Below, piece by piece: positions 19,334-30,659 of a DNA stretch of 64,000 bases. Below the pieces are notes generated by a model, which saw only the letters and a program-made list of their open reading frames with translations, was not told where the DNA came from and made no database searches. The stretch's first letter is position 1, and each line of letters begins with the position of its first letter. The translations under genes and the position numbers were made by a program. This stretch comes from Blasia pusilla. Taxonomy: Eukaryota; Marchantiophyta; Marchantiopsida; Blasiales. The stretch lies in the NCBI GenBank assembly GCA_050084515.1, contig CM114271.1:7626001-7690000 (forward strand). Reading direction: 5' to 3'.

Positions 19334-20639
19334 TGTGATACCTACAATTTTGCAATTTTCATGATCTATACATTTTTTTAGTAAAAATAGATGATAGATG
19401 TCTTCAAGCATGAAGGTGGAAGACTCTTTGAAGTAAAGTTTGTACATACAAGGCTTTCTTGAATATTTTTTTGTATATTGAAAGAATCTGAATTACGGGA
19501 ATGGATCATGAAGCTTCTAGGAAAAGGCAGAGAGGTGAAACATCAAGGACTTGCCTTGGAGGAGAGAGAAATTAGCTAACGAAGTCGGAAGACCAAGAGC
19601 GAAGCTTGGAAAAGACAACAAAGCACGAATAAAGAACTTATTAATGAAGTACTTCGTTCTTCAATGAAAATGGAAGACAAAGACCAAAGTACTTTGTTCT
19701 TTAACCAAGGACCAAGACAAAACCACAGTACTTCGCGAAGGAACGAAGAGCAAAGCACTTAAAACAAGAGTGAAGAGTAAAGCGCTTCGTGAGTTCACAA
19801 AGAGGAAGATGTCTCGACTTCCTGGCAAAGAGAAGACTGTCCACGATTCCAAGCGACACAAGGTTAGAGTAGTTAGGCTAGGAAGAGGTGTGACTTTTCG
19901 GACTAGATAGGAAGTTAGAATAGTTATGACCAGCGGATTCCTATGGATCATAGGAAAACTTAAGAGAACCGTAGATCAAAGTAGTTAAAAGATCTCAAGA
20001 GGTGTCTATTTAGCAAGAAGCGCTTCAGATCTTTAGTACTGATACCGTTTGGAAGGATATATAAGGATCATCAACGTAGTTATCAGCATCATTCTCTTAC
20101 AATGTCCTTATGCTATAGAAATGGTCCGAGTAAGGGAGTAGTACCCTCTCATGCTTGTATACACTTTGAAGCCTTCTTGTTCTTGATGGAATAGAAAAGA
20201 ACCCATTTCTTCATTCAGATGTGCGGCGTGTATGCATGAGTAAGCTTATTGGGTTTGTAGAGTGAGGAGTGGATTGGGAGAGCAACTTTCACCAATAGAA
20301 TAATCAACATCAAGATGTGAGAAATCTGTTTGACAGAGAGTAGGCTGCCAGGACGGATTGAGTTCCGAAAGTAGGAGAAGCCATTATGTTGCTGAGATCT
20401 CTGTGAGGTTCTTTGGTGTTGAATGAGGATCTGCTTGAGCGTTCATTTGATTCCACTTGAGAGAATAGAGAAAGGAAAATCTTGGTACTTGTGAGAAGAG
20501 AATGAGCGAAAGAATGTTTGAATATGTTTTGTATCAACATAACACTTTAAATTTTTATTTTGGATAATAGTGATACTCTTGGGGATTGAATTTTATCAAT
20601 ACTTCCCAAAACAATTGCTTTTTAGTATCCTTGTACATT
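19334..20639. mobile_element. 1.3-kb repeat inserted in the satellite, with a gag-like ORF start
   Basis: Interrupts the satellite, which resumes at 20640. Begins TGTGATACCTAC (compare TGTAATGCCCAC at 26619 and, inverted, TGTAGTGCCTAC at 29013) and ends TTGTACATTATA (compare TTGTACATTACA at 29545). On the minus strand at 20388-20310 it encodes MASPTFGTQSVLAAYSLSNR, shared with 27781 (plus) and 29253 (minus). Rich in GAAGAC and AGTACTTCGT. Probably a non-autonomous or decayed LTR-type element; its type is not certain. Confidence 0.5.
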
Positions 20640-21960
20640 ATACGAGTTCTCGATATGAGAAGGAGAATCAATCGGAATTCAAGTTCCGGTTCCAATAACA
20701 AGAATTGATGCCTAAAGGAGGGCATTCGGAAAAATAGTTCCCAAATGAAATCAACGGCCTTTTCCCGTCTCCCTCAAAATTGGAACTAGAAATCGAGTTC
20801 TTGATATGAGAAGGAGGATCAATTAGAACTCAAGTTCCAATTCCAAAAAGGAAAATTGATCCCCATACTAGGACATTCGTAACTGTAGTTCCCGAATGAA
20901 ATTTTTGCCCTCTTTCCCAACTACTTCACAATCAAAACTCTAGATCTAGTTCCAAAACTGAGGAGGAGTATCAATCAAAACTCAAATTCTGGTTCTAGAA
21001 ATGAGAACTGATCCCTAAACAAGGGCATTTGGAAACGTAGTTCCCAAATGAAATCGTTGGCCTCTTTCTTGGCTAACCCACAATCGGCACTATAGATCTA
21101 GTTCTTGATAATAGAAAGAGGATGAATAAGAACTCAAGTTCCGGTTCTAGAAAGGAGAATGCATCCCTATGCTAGGGCATTCAAAACTATAGTTTGCGAA
21201 TGAAATCGTTGGCCTCTTTCCAAGCTACCTCACAATCAGAACTATAGATCCAATTCTCGATATGAGAATGAGGATCAATCAAAACTGGTTCCTAATATGA
21301 GGGAAAGGATCAATCAAAACTGGTTCCTAATATGAGAAGAAGGATCGATCGAAACTTAAGTTATGGTTCCAGAAATGAAAATTGATTCCTAAACAAGGGC
21401 ATTCGGAACTGTAGTTCCCAATGAAATCGCTAGCCTTTTTTCCACCTAACTCAAAATTGAAATTAATTCTCGATATAAGGAGGATAAATCAGAACTCAAG
21501 TTCCGATTCCAGAAAGGAGACATAATCCCTACACTAGGGCATTTGGAACTATAGTTCACAAATGAAATCGCTGGCCCTTTTCCACGCTACCTCACAATCA
21601 GAACTATAGATCCAGTTGTGGATATGAGAATGAAGATCAATCGCAACTCAAGTTCCGGTTCCATAAATGAGAATTGGTCCTTAAACGAGGCCATTGGGAG
21701 CTGTAGCTCCCAAATAAAATTTCTTGCCTCTTGTCGGGCTACTTCATAATTGCAACCATAGATCCATTTCTAGAAATGAGAAGGAGGATCAATCAGAACT
21801 CAAGTTCTTGTTCCAGTAATGATAACTCTTTTGGTTAAAGTAATGAGAACGATGAGAATTCAAAACTCTACTTCCAAACGCTAACGATGGCCTCCGTTGG
21901 GACTATACCACCATCAAATATAGATCCAGTGCTAGAAATGAGAACGAGAATTTACCGCTT
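20640..21960. repeat. Diverged satellite, unit about 150 bp, part 2
   Basis: Continuation of the 16915 satellite in the same orientation with the same landmarks (GAACTATAGATCCAGTTC, CCTAAACAAGGGCATTCGGA, TACCTCACAATC). It fades out into unique-looking DNA by about 21960. Confidence 0.85.
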
Positions 21961-22860
21961 ACTAGTCCGAAATCAAGTTTGAAATGAACTCGATGAGACC
22001 TCGAACAAGCTTGCTGAACAGACACCATACTAGTTGGATGTTTAGAAAAATAATAAGCGTATTGGATCTTCAAATCAATTAAATGACTTGAGCATTGGAA
22101 TTTTAGTCCCTCCTTATATTCCCTTTATGAATATATCAACACTATATAGATGACATTTTGAAATAGGTTTAGAAATGGGAATTAGTTTCCAATTTGAAAT
22201 GCATACGCATGTGGAAAAACACATACTACGGAGATGCATGCATCAAACGCGTTGCGCCTCGGAGACCCATTAAAAACTCCTAAAGGAAATGGCAGTGTCC
22301 TTAATCTTGACAAGCAATTTTCCTTAAAAGCTAGAAGTTATAGTATCTGAAACCCCTTGACATACATTTTTTTATCCTGCCTCCATTAACATCAAAACGA
22401 GCTTCTCTTATACTCCACCGTAGACCAGATTCAGACCAACACAATTGTTGCATTTGGAAGGAGGGAAAAAAAATTGCCTCACAATATTATTTCCGTGTCG
22501 ACCTACAAAAGATCAACAACCGGGAGCTCCCATTCTTCCCTCATTTCTAAAGCACACGCTCTGCACCTCCGATGCAAAAAGATCGCTAGCAAGAAAATGA
22601 CCTGGGAAAATGTTGCTACTTATACTTGTTTATCATGCCAAACTCGATATTCGACTAGGGGCCCAGATAAGATTGGAAGCAGCTTTTATCATCCGCGGGA
22701 ACACTCGCGAAGATGCTGATATTATGTTTAGTAAGTTTTTTAGAACGTTGTAGCGACACAATGCATACACCTTGAAAGATCTTTTGACATAGTTTTTTAA
22801 CTCCACTCACCGAATCTAGCACAACAAGTGGTTCATGACATTCCCGACTTCATTAGAAGA
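21961..22860. other. AT-rich DNA without recognised genes
   Basis: One 81-codon plus-strand frame (22474-22719) has no recognisable motif or conserved partner in the window. I see no repeat linking this block to its neighbours. Confidence 0.4.
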
Positions 22861-23720
22861 AAAGCTTGGTTGTATAACTGCTTTTTATGACTCGTTAGAG
22901 TTATATATCTCAATCAATGACTACAAATGACTAGTCATTTGTAGTCATTGATTGAGATATATAACTCTATAAGCCAAATGTGTAGGTTGAGCTACAAAAG
23001 CCAAGCCATTTAAGCCAAATGACTAATACAACTCCCTTAGTTAGCTAATGGAGATGACTCAAGCAAGGAGTCATTTCATCGCGACTGCCATATCTTATGA
23101 TGATGTGTAATTATGACACATCATCATATGACATGGGCATGCCATATCAGCTTGAGCACTTAGCGTATGACACATCATCAAGTGACATGGAAAATAAGAC
23201 AATTTATTAAACGTAGTCATTTTTTTTAGAAATAACATGACAACTAACCTAGTCATGAATGAACATATGGGTTGAAGTAATGGAAAATATCCCACACCAT
23301 CTCTTGATATATTCAGAAGTGTACAAAAATATTTATTAGTGAGTCAAATATAACTAAAGCCCACTCATGATCATGTAAGAATGACTTGAGTAGTAATCAT
23401 GTGTTGATTGAAATGACTCGCGTAGTCTTTCATTAAATTAATATCGAATGATTGAGTTGCCTAGTAATGATTGCTCAAGTCATAAAATTGATGGATAACG
23501 ACTAGTTGAGTTATTGGATTATGACTATGTAAGTGATTAAAATGGTAATTTGGAAAATAATGACTCGAAGAGTAATCCATTTACTTCTCATTGAGTAATT
23601 AAATCATTTGTGGTAATTTAGTAATGACTTGTGGAATAATTGCTATATGGTTGATCTAGTCATTTACTTTATGCTTTATGGGCATAATATATGATTCCTT
23701 TAGTTATTATGTAATCACGA
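22860..23720. repeat. TGACT/AGTCA-rich diverged repeat region
   Basis: The words ATGACT, AGTCAT and GACTCA occur every few tens of bases in both orientations (for example AAATGACTAGTCATTTG, AGGAGTCATTTC, GAATGACTTGAGTAG, AATGACTCGCGTAGT, AATGACTCGAAGAG). There is no steady period. It surrounds the 74-bp palindrome and looks like an eroded array or foldback DNA. Confidence 0.5.
22896..22969. repeat. Perfect 74-bp palindrome with no spacer
   Basis: Each arm is 37 bases; the left arm begins TAGAGTTATATATCTC and the centre is TGACTAGTCA at 22928-22937 (axis between 22932 and 22933). I checked it base by base, with no mismatch. Such sequences are unstable in cloning and may extrude as cruciforms. 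Confidence 0.9.
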
Positions 23721-25380
23721 ATGAAATCATTTTAAATAGAGCTTCGGTGTAATATTTCACATTTATCAATGCTAGCAATAGATGTAGGAGAAGTTTCTGC
23801 AAAGAAAAAATCTAGCAAGACAAAAGAAGGCGTGAATGCAAAAAAATAGAAGTCATCAATATGAGAGCTTAAAGTAAAAAATCTATTCATTCAAGACTAA
23901 ATTATATTCTTGATAAAGACATTGAGCAAAAAAATGGACAAACCTTACTAAATCTTAGTCTCTTATTAAGCGGAGGAATAGATACATCTGAAGTAAATAG
24001 AAATCATTGGGCCATGCATATGATTATAATCAAAAGTTTTTAGAAGTAATGAAAGCATTCAAAATTGTTCCCTATTTTTGTGAAGTTTTTATAGGTCAAA
24101 ACAAAGAAGTCTAATTTATCTAATGCATTGCCTTTCTCATATGTATTTCTGGCCAAATCATGGTCGATCCCAATGCATTAGCAAAAGTTAGTTGTGGCGG
24201 ATCATCTTCTTTATTGGCCAGCCATCATGCTTTGGATCCAAAACTTCAATAAGAGTGATCCGTACCATTCCCATCGGGATGTCCTTCCCATGGAATGTTT
24301 CCTTGCCTCCAAACCCTAAGATTATTTCGGAGCCAAGCACCATCCTACTCAGCTTTGGTTTGGTGAGAAGAACATGATCATCCATTCGTAACTACAACAC
24401 ACCACACCAACAACAAGGACAATGTGTTATAAGTCACGGTAGTTTCAGCTATAAAGATGCTAGACTCACAACCTACATGGGTAAGAACTATAATTTATCT
24501 TCTTGAAGGACCAGCACCACGACAATAGATGATGTGAGGATGTCACTAGTCCTACACGATCAATTAGCTGTCCAAGAAAAATTGATATCAGTCACCTTCC
24601 ATAAGTCGGACTTGCAATAGTTTAAGTAACATAGAAGTAATTTACGTTTGTTTTTCATTTAGATGAACTTGACCTTGTTTCACTTTCTTGTTCACAAGGT
24701 ACATCAGAATGAGGCTTAGACTTCCTCGTCTTCTTGAGAGATGGCTTATGCTTGTTGTCCACGCTTTGACATTCTATGCACGACCAAAATTGTATATTCA
24801 AACAATATAAAATTAAACACGACTAAACTAGCTTGTCTACCTAATCAATAAACTTTAGAATTCATAACTTTTGGTGATGGGAAGCTATGTCCTTATGTGT
24901 ATTCCATGTGGTTGCATACTCCCCATTGTTTGACGAAGACCTTTTCTTCAAACTTGCCATTGGCTCTAGGTAAGGAACATCAAAGAGTTGAACAAAAAAT
25001 TAGCACTCAAGGACATGCAAATACTCAGTTATATCTTGCACGGTCATGATAAATTTTTGTACCAAAAAAATTGTGAATTAAAAGTTTAGATGATGGTATT
25101 GCTTTCTTACCTGTAAATTGTATGGTAGCATCCTCATCATCCTATGTGGAAATACCCCTCTTTCAAAGTCACATTCACCTCTCCATTGGTGTGATTTGGA
25201 CAAGAAACCGTGTCTAGAATGAGTCCAATTATATGAAAAAAAATCCACTCTGAAGATTATTAGCTGCGTGTTCGATATTTTAACACTACTAAAACTAATA
25301 AAAATGTATTCAATGTTGAAGGATGCCTTAACAACAGAAAAAAAATGTTCTTCACATTCACAAAAATTGTCAAATCCTAC
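23721..25380. other. AT-rich DNA with no supported gene
   Basis: Short frames on both strands (such as 24188-24385) show no motif I can name. A Lys/Ser-rich stretch on the minus strand near 24700 could be a nuclear-protein remnant. Nothing else is supported. Confidence 0.4.
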
Positions 25381-26250
25381 AACTTAACTTCATCCAGGGT
25401 CAGAACCTATACTAGAACCTGACGTAGACCTCAAAAATCAGATGAGTTTATACCCATCTAACATAACTTTGGAATGTGTGAGAACTTATACCAAAACCCA
25501 ATGTTGATTTAGATGATCCACCTAGCATATGCTTCTCAAAAGTTGCGCAAGAGTAGTGTGAAGACCTTGACTAAAAGCTAATGAAGATTCATAGCTCAAA
25601 AAGCGAAGACTTTCCAAACTTCATTTCAAAAAGTGTATAAACTTGTTCCAAACCTGACATAAATTCAGAAATCAAGGGCTTCTCAAAATATGGATTGAGA
25701 AGTGACAAAACCAATACTAAAACATATTGTAAATTCACAAAAAGGAGGAAATTAATACATGTAACTTTGAAAAGTCAATGAATCTATACTAAAAGCTGAC
25801 ATAAACTAAGATATATCACCAAGTATATACTTTACAAACTTAATTTCAAAAGGTCCTATAAAAACCTTTTTTTAATCTGACGTAAATTCAGAAATCAAAA
25901 AACATGGGCTTCTATAAATGTGAATTGTGAAGTGACAAAAACCAATACTAAAACTTGATGTAAAATCATAAATCAAAAAGGAGAAAATTAACAAGCTCAA
26001 CTCTAAATAGTCAATGAGCCTATACTGAAACCTGTCGTAAATTCATATATATCATCAAGCATTCAGGTCTCTAACAAAGTTGTGTTTTGTGTAAAAACCG
26101 GAATGCCCTAAAACTTGAGATAAATTCAAACTTGATCACCAAGTGAATACTTCTCTAACCTCATTGTGTGGTGTGTAAAAATCTACATGGACTAAGCGTG
26201 ACGTAAGTGCCGAAACCAATAATCACTTTTTAAAAATTCAACTTTGACAA
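25380..26250. repeat. Diverged tandem repeat, period about 225 bp
   Basis: The phrase CAGAAATCAA...GGGCTTCT..AAA..TG.ATTG.GAAGTGACAAAA, followed by CCAATACTAAAAC, occurs near 25668 and 25890, with weaker neighbours carrying CCTGACGTAAATTCA and ATCACCAAGTATATAC. No coding signal. Confidence 0.55.
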
Positions 26251-26317
26251 AAACATATAATCATAGAACTAAGTAATATGAAAAAGAATGTTACAAATCT
26301 TACCTACGTTTGGTTCC

Positions 26318-26524
26318 TTAATGGTTAGATGAACATAGATGGATGGGTGAAGATCTTGCAATTGTATATAGGATGGGAAGAGCATACGTAGTGGAAATCA
26401 GCATATATAATGGTGCTAGCTTTGAAACCATCTCTATTAGTATCCCCAATATTTTGTTTTGCTGTTCCATTTGGGACTTGACATCATCCAAATCTGCACT
26501 CCACTTCTTCTCTACTTCTTCCAA
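26318..26524 (-). CDS. Short ORF with coiled-coil start, unknown
   Basis: 68 residues beginning MEEVEKKWSADLDDVKSQME, QQNKILGILIEMVSKLAP, a plausible coiled coil. Similar short segments occur in plant transposon-encoded proteins, but I cannot assign it. No neighbouring frame supports a longer gene, so it may be a remnant. Confidence 0.25.
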   Translation of the reverse strand: MEEVEKKWSADLDDVKSQMEQQNKILGILIEMVSKLAPLYMLISTTYALPILYTIARSSPIHLCSSNH

Positions 26525-26618
26525 TTGAATTTGTATCTAGTATGAAAGCCAAGAGAGGTGGCACCTATAGCATCATTTACTACCGCCATCACTTTGCCTA
26601 AGGATTTGATTGAAGGAC

Positions 26619-28020
26619 TGTAATGCCCACATTTTTTTAATTTGGTTAGGAAGGTCGTTTTTTGTACAGAATTGTAGTGAAGTCTTCATCGAGTGAAGAC
26701 TAAAGACTCAAGACGGGAAGTAAAGAGGAATGCTTTATAGAAATTGTGTGGGAGCATGAAGAGCTCCGTTGAAAGGACACGAGAGAGTAAGAAATTGAGG
26801 ACTGTCTTGGAGGAGTCAGAACTGTTTAAGAGTAAGAAAAGAGTTGGAAAGAAGAAATTTAAGAGGCGCGAGTACTTCGTGGCGAAGACCGCAAGCAGGA
26901 AAGAGAGTGGAAGATTGTGAACAAAGAACAAAGACGAAGAATGAAGAGCGAAAACCAAGAAATCCAAGAAGTAGGAGAAAGAAGAAGAGGAAATCAAAGA
27001 GTCTTCACAAAGCAGAAAAGATGCATGAAAAGTAGGAATAGAAGGAAAGAAGGGTCGCGAGGAGGACTTCTTCGCGGCGGCAGCAAAAGAAGTATAGTCT
27101 TTGCAAAGATAGGATAAGAGTCTTTACGAAGATAGGATAGGACTCTTTGCAAAGACAGGATGGAAGTTCTTTGTGCCAAGAAAAGACTGTAAATAATGGA
27201 CCGTCGCGGCAGTTTGGAAGGTAAAAATGGAGGGGCGCCATGGATCCATTGGAAGAGGAAGAGACACCAACCGACTTAAGGGAAGTGAAGGGTTGGAGGA
27301 TTTGAACCGTGGGATTGACAGTTAGAAATCTACAAGGAAGTAGAAAGATCAGCAACGAATTATATAAAGACTATTGAAAGAGTAAAGAAGAAGAGTGAGG
27401 GATCATTCCCTTGTGTCATGAGTTCCCAATACTCTTGTTGATTGTGTGAAGAAGCTCTTGAGGGATGATCTGAGCCGAAGAGTCTAGTGCACTGTAATGT
27501 ACAACTCAAGGAAAAAGATACTCTTTCTATCGCAAAGTACTAAGTTTGTTCCCAAAAGACCATTGTTTCCTGAGTAAAGAGAGGTTTTATAAGAAATATC
27601 AAGAATAACTCCTTCTTCACTGATTTTTACTGACTAACTACAACTACACTGTCTTTATAAGTACAAAAGGATAAAAAGATTTTCTTCCCTCTTGGAAAAG
27701 ACTCTTCTCAAGTGCAGACAAAGACTCTTGCGACTCTTGAATAAAAAAGCTCCAAGGAAGACCTCAAGGAGACCTCAAGAATGGCGGCTCGCCCTACTTT
27801 CAGAATTGAATATGTCATTGCAGGTTACTCACTATCTAACAGCTTTCCTACGTTCTTCTTGATTATCTTATGGAATTCCGAAGTCACAAGACTCAACTCT
27901 CATTCCTATTGCAGCCCAGTAAGATTTTACACTCAACTCCGCACATCAGAAAGCATGAGAGAAGACTCTTCTTTTGCATCAAAGAGTGGAAAGAACTAGA
28001 AAGGATTATAAGCTTCAGAA
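26619..28020 (+). mobile_element. Repeat-family copy, plus orientation
   Basis: Two blocks: TGTAATGCCCAC... (26619-27495), rich in GAAGACTC and AAAGTACTTCG, then TGTAATGTACAACTC... (27496 to about 28020), which contains the gag-like ORF start at 27781. The same blocks occur inverted at 29545-28020, so 26619-29545 is a head-to-head pair with the blocks in changed order. An LTR-retrotransposon origin (first block LTR, second leader plus gag start) fits but is not proven. Confidence 0.45.
27781..27999 (+). pseudogene. Gag-like ORF start, repeat family
   Basis: MAARPTFRIEYVIAGYSLSN, then 52 more residues to a stop. The first 20 or so residues match frames at 20388-20310 (MASPTFGTQSVLAAYSLSNR) and 29253-29187 (GTG in place of ATG, one internal stop). 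The pattern M-A-x-P-T-F-x(5-6)-V-x-A-x-Y-S-L-S-N is shared. It could be the N-terminus of a gag protein truncated in all three copies. Confidence 0.45.
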
Positions 28021-29545
28021 AGTAAAAAGGCTCTTCAGCTTGGATCATCCCCCAACAATCTATCTACACAATCCTCATAAGTACTAGAAAATTCCAGATG
28101 CAAGGGAATGATCTGTCTTCATCCGATTAGTTACAAGTATTTGGGAGATTCAGGGCACTAGGGAATGACCCCGTGCTCTTCTGATATATTCCTTAAATAG
28201 TCTTTTACAATTTGTGATTGGTCTTCCTATTCTACTCTAGATCTCTAAGTGCTAATCCTAACCTCCTCCATTCAAATTCCCAACTCTCCATCTTCCCAAG
28301 ATAGTTGGTTGCCCTGGCGATTCACTTCTGCTCTCTTTTAACCTGCCGCGCCGCTCCATTTTTGGCTTCCAAAACTGCCGCAACGGTTCTGTCTTCACAG
28401 TCTTTGCACTCTTTGTAGTCTTATCTTCGCAATCCTATCTTTGCAATGACTCTTTGATCTTCTCAGTTTCCATAGAGAGTCTTCCCTGCTATTTTTCGTA
28501 ATTTCATTTTCTTCTAACACATCTCCTTTCTATTTCCTAGTCCTTATATACCCTTCCGCGTTGTGAAGACTCTTTAATTCCTCTTCTTCTTCTTCTTCCT
28601 TCTTACATTTCGTAGTCTTCAATCTTTGATCTTCATTCTTCGCTCTTCGTTCCTTATACCGAGTCTTTGCACAAAGACTCGCTTTAGTCTTTTCTTGTAA
28701 AGAAGCCTCTTCCCAGTCTTTGTTGACAATCTTTACCAGTGTTCCTCTTGCGGTCTTCCTTACGAAGTACGAGTGCTTCCTTTTCTAACTTCTTTTCCTA
28801 CTTTTACACAATTCTCACTCGTCCAAGATAGTCCTTAATCTTCTAACATCTCATGTCCTCTCATCAGAGCTCTGTCAGTCACTGTTTTCACACAATTTCA
28901 GTAAAGTACGCCTCTTTACTTCCGGTATTGAGTCTTTAGTCTTCACTCAAGGAAAGCTTCTGTACAAAAATTGCTCTTTTTGTCAAAATTTCAAAATGGT
29001 AGGCACTACATGCACTCTAAATCTTGTACTACTTTCTAGTTTCCTCCACTCTTTGAAGCAGTAGAAGTGTCCTTATTCATTCTTGCTGATGTGTGGAGAA
29101 AATTGTCAATCTTATTGGGCTGCCGTGAGGAGGAGTGTAAAGTCTTTGATTTCAGAATTTCAGAAGGATAATTGGGAAGAGCGCATGAAAGTTGTTAGAT
29201 AGTGAGTAACTTGCCGTGACAGATTAGGTTTTGAAAGTAGGATGAGCCGCCACCTTCTTGAGGTCTCTTTGAGGTCCTTGTTTGAACTTTCGTATCCAAG
29301 ATTCATAGGATTCTTTCCCTGCACTTGAGAAGAGTTGTGCTTGGAGGGAAGAAAACCATTTTAATCTTTTGTACTAGTGAAGACTGCGTTGTTGCAGTTA
29401 GTGAAGTGCTTAGTGAAGAAGAAATTCCTTATAATTCTTATAAAACCTCTCTTTACTCAAGAAACAGTGATCTCTTGGGAATGAACTTAATACTTTACGA
29501 TTAAAAGAGTACTTTTTCCTTGAGTTGTACATTACAGGACATGTC
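28020..29545 (-). mobile_element. Repeat-family copy, minus orientation
   Basis: Reverse complement of the 26619 family: minus-strand start TGTAATGTACAACTC (29545), gag-like start near 29253, then TGTAGTGCCTAC (29013) with sequence matching 26619-27400 (TTTTTGTACAGAA, AGTGAAGACTAAAGACTCAA). Its gag-like start has GTG for ATG and an in-frame TAA. Confidence 0.45.
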
Positions 29546-29549
29546 CATG

Positions 29550-29665
29550 TAGCAAACATGCCTGTGACCATGAGGAGTGTTATAGTTGCCGCATCATTCC
29601 ATGCAGGAGAGGTATCCTTGTGTGGCTCAAGGTAGGAGCTTCAATGCTTCTATAATCTCAACCTT
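29550..29665 (+). mobile_element. Fragment of a DNMT-gypsy element
   Basis: GTTGCCGCATCATTCCATGC, AGGAGAGGTATCCTTGTGTGG, CTCAAGGTAGGAGCTTC matches G5 at 63198-63260 (start of the DNMT exon). It ends within about 100 bases. Confidence 0.55.
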
Positions 29666-30119
29666 TGTAACTCCTTTTAGGAGTAAACATGTTTTCAGTT
29701 GTGTGTATTAAAAACATGAAATGTGCTATCAAGGATAGGGGGAGAGCAACGTAGTCGAAAGTCATGGTGGAGAAATGTATGGGGAGGGCACTCTCAAGTT
29801 TTTCCATTTGGTGATCCGGTGGTGCTTGTAGTGATCATAATACACATAAGATAATTCATGCCCGAATAATTTACCTTCGAAGGGAATTGAGCTTGGCACC
29901 AATTGATCTGTGCAAGAGGCTTTGGCAATTGTAAGGAAATGACCCTTTTTTTGGCATCCTACTTGTGAAAAAATTTAAACTTCCATAATTTCTTATAAGG
30001 GTATTTAGGATACGTGGCGTGAGCTGAGAGCTTAAAAAAGAAGAGGAGATATTAAAAAAAAAAAAAGATAGAAATCAAAATATGTTAAGTCGAGACTTCA
30101 TGGCATTATAGGAAAATGT
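29666..30119. other. No gene seen
   Basis: AT-rich DNA with a poly-A/poly-G-rich stretch near 30050-30067. It lies between a gypsy coding fragment and an LTR-like repeat, so it is probably internal or eroded gypsy DNA. Confidence 0.35.
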
Positions 30120-30583
30120 TGACAAATCAATAGAATCTTGATGTCACGTCTTTTTAGATAGATCGATAAGATCTAGTAGAGTGCCTTCACAGATATAGGA
30201 GGATAGCCTTAGGAGGTCAAGGATGACTTATTGAGGCCACGGATAACCTGAGAGAGCAGGTGTCCCCTTAGTTTAGCTCATTTGGAACCATTTTGAGAAA
30301 CTAACTATTTCGGGTAAATTTCTATTTTGAGTATAAGTGAATTTGCATTTTGTAAAGTGGCCCTTGACCCGCTATAGCAAGTCAAGAGCCAAGAAGGTGA
30401 CCAGCAAGCATAGGTTACCTTAGAGAGCTTGTGAGAGGGAAGGGGTTATACCTCAAGGAGAGAGAGTTTGAGAGCTCCTTCTCTCTTTGTTGAACCACTT
30501 AGCATGAGGCGATGAAACTATGGTCCTCCTTGCTTTATGTGTATGATCCTAGCCTCTCATTAGGAGAGTGGGTTTGGTTTGAC

Positions 30584-30590
<7 letters not shown>
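30120..30590 (+). repeat. LTR-like repeat, inverse of 60310-60800
   Basis: Matches the reverse complement of 60310-60800: GATCTAGTAGAGTGCC, GGTCAAGGATGA, GTGGCCCTTGACCC, AGCAAGCATAGGTTACC, GAGAGGGAAGGGG, GAGAGTGGGTTTGG. Because that copy lies upstream of minus-strand G4, this plus copy fits the LTR of a plus-strand relative whose coding remnant is at 29550-29665. Confidence 0.5.

Positions 30591-30658
<68 letters not shown>
30588..30658. repeat. (GA)n microsatellite
   Basis: About 35 uninterrupted GA units. Ser/Leu and Arg/Glu repeat frames across it are artefacts. Confidence 0.97.

Positions 30659-30659
<1 letters not shown>

Noticed and set aside
24188-24385. Pair of overlapping antisense frames of about 60 codons as a possible transposase remnant
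   Set aside because: No motif I can name and no second copy in the window.
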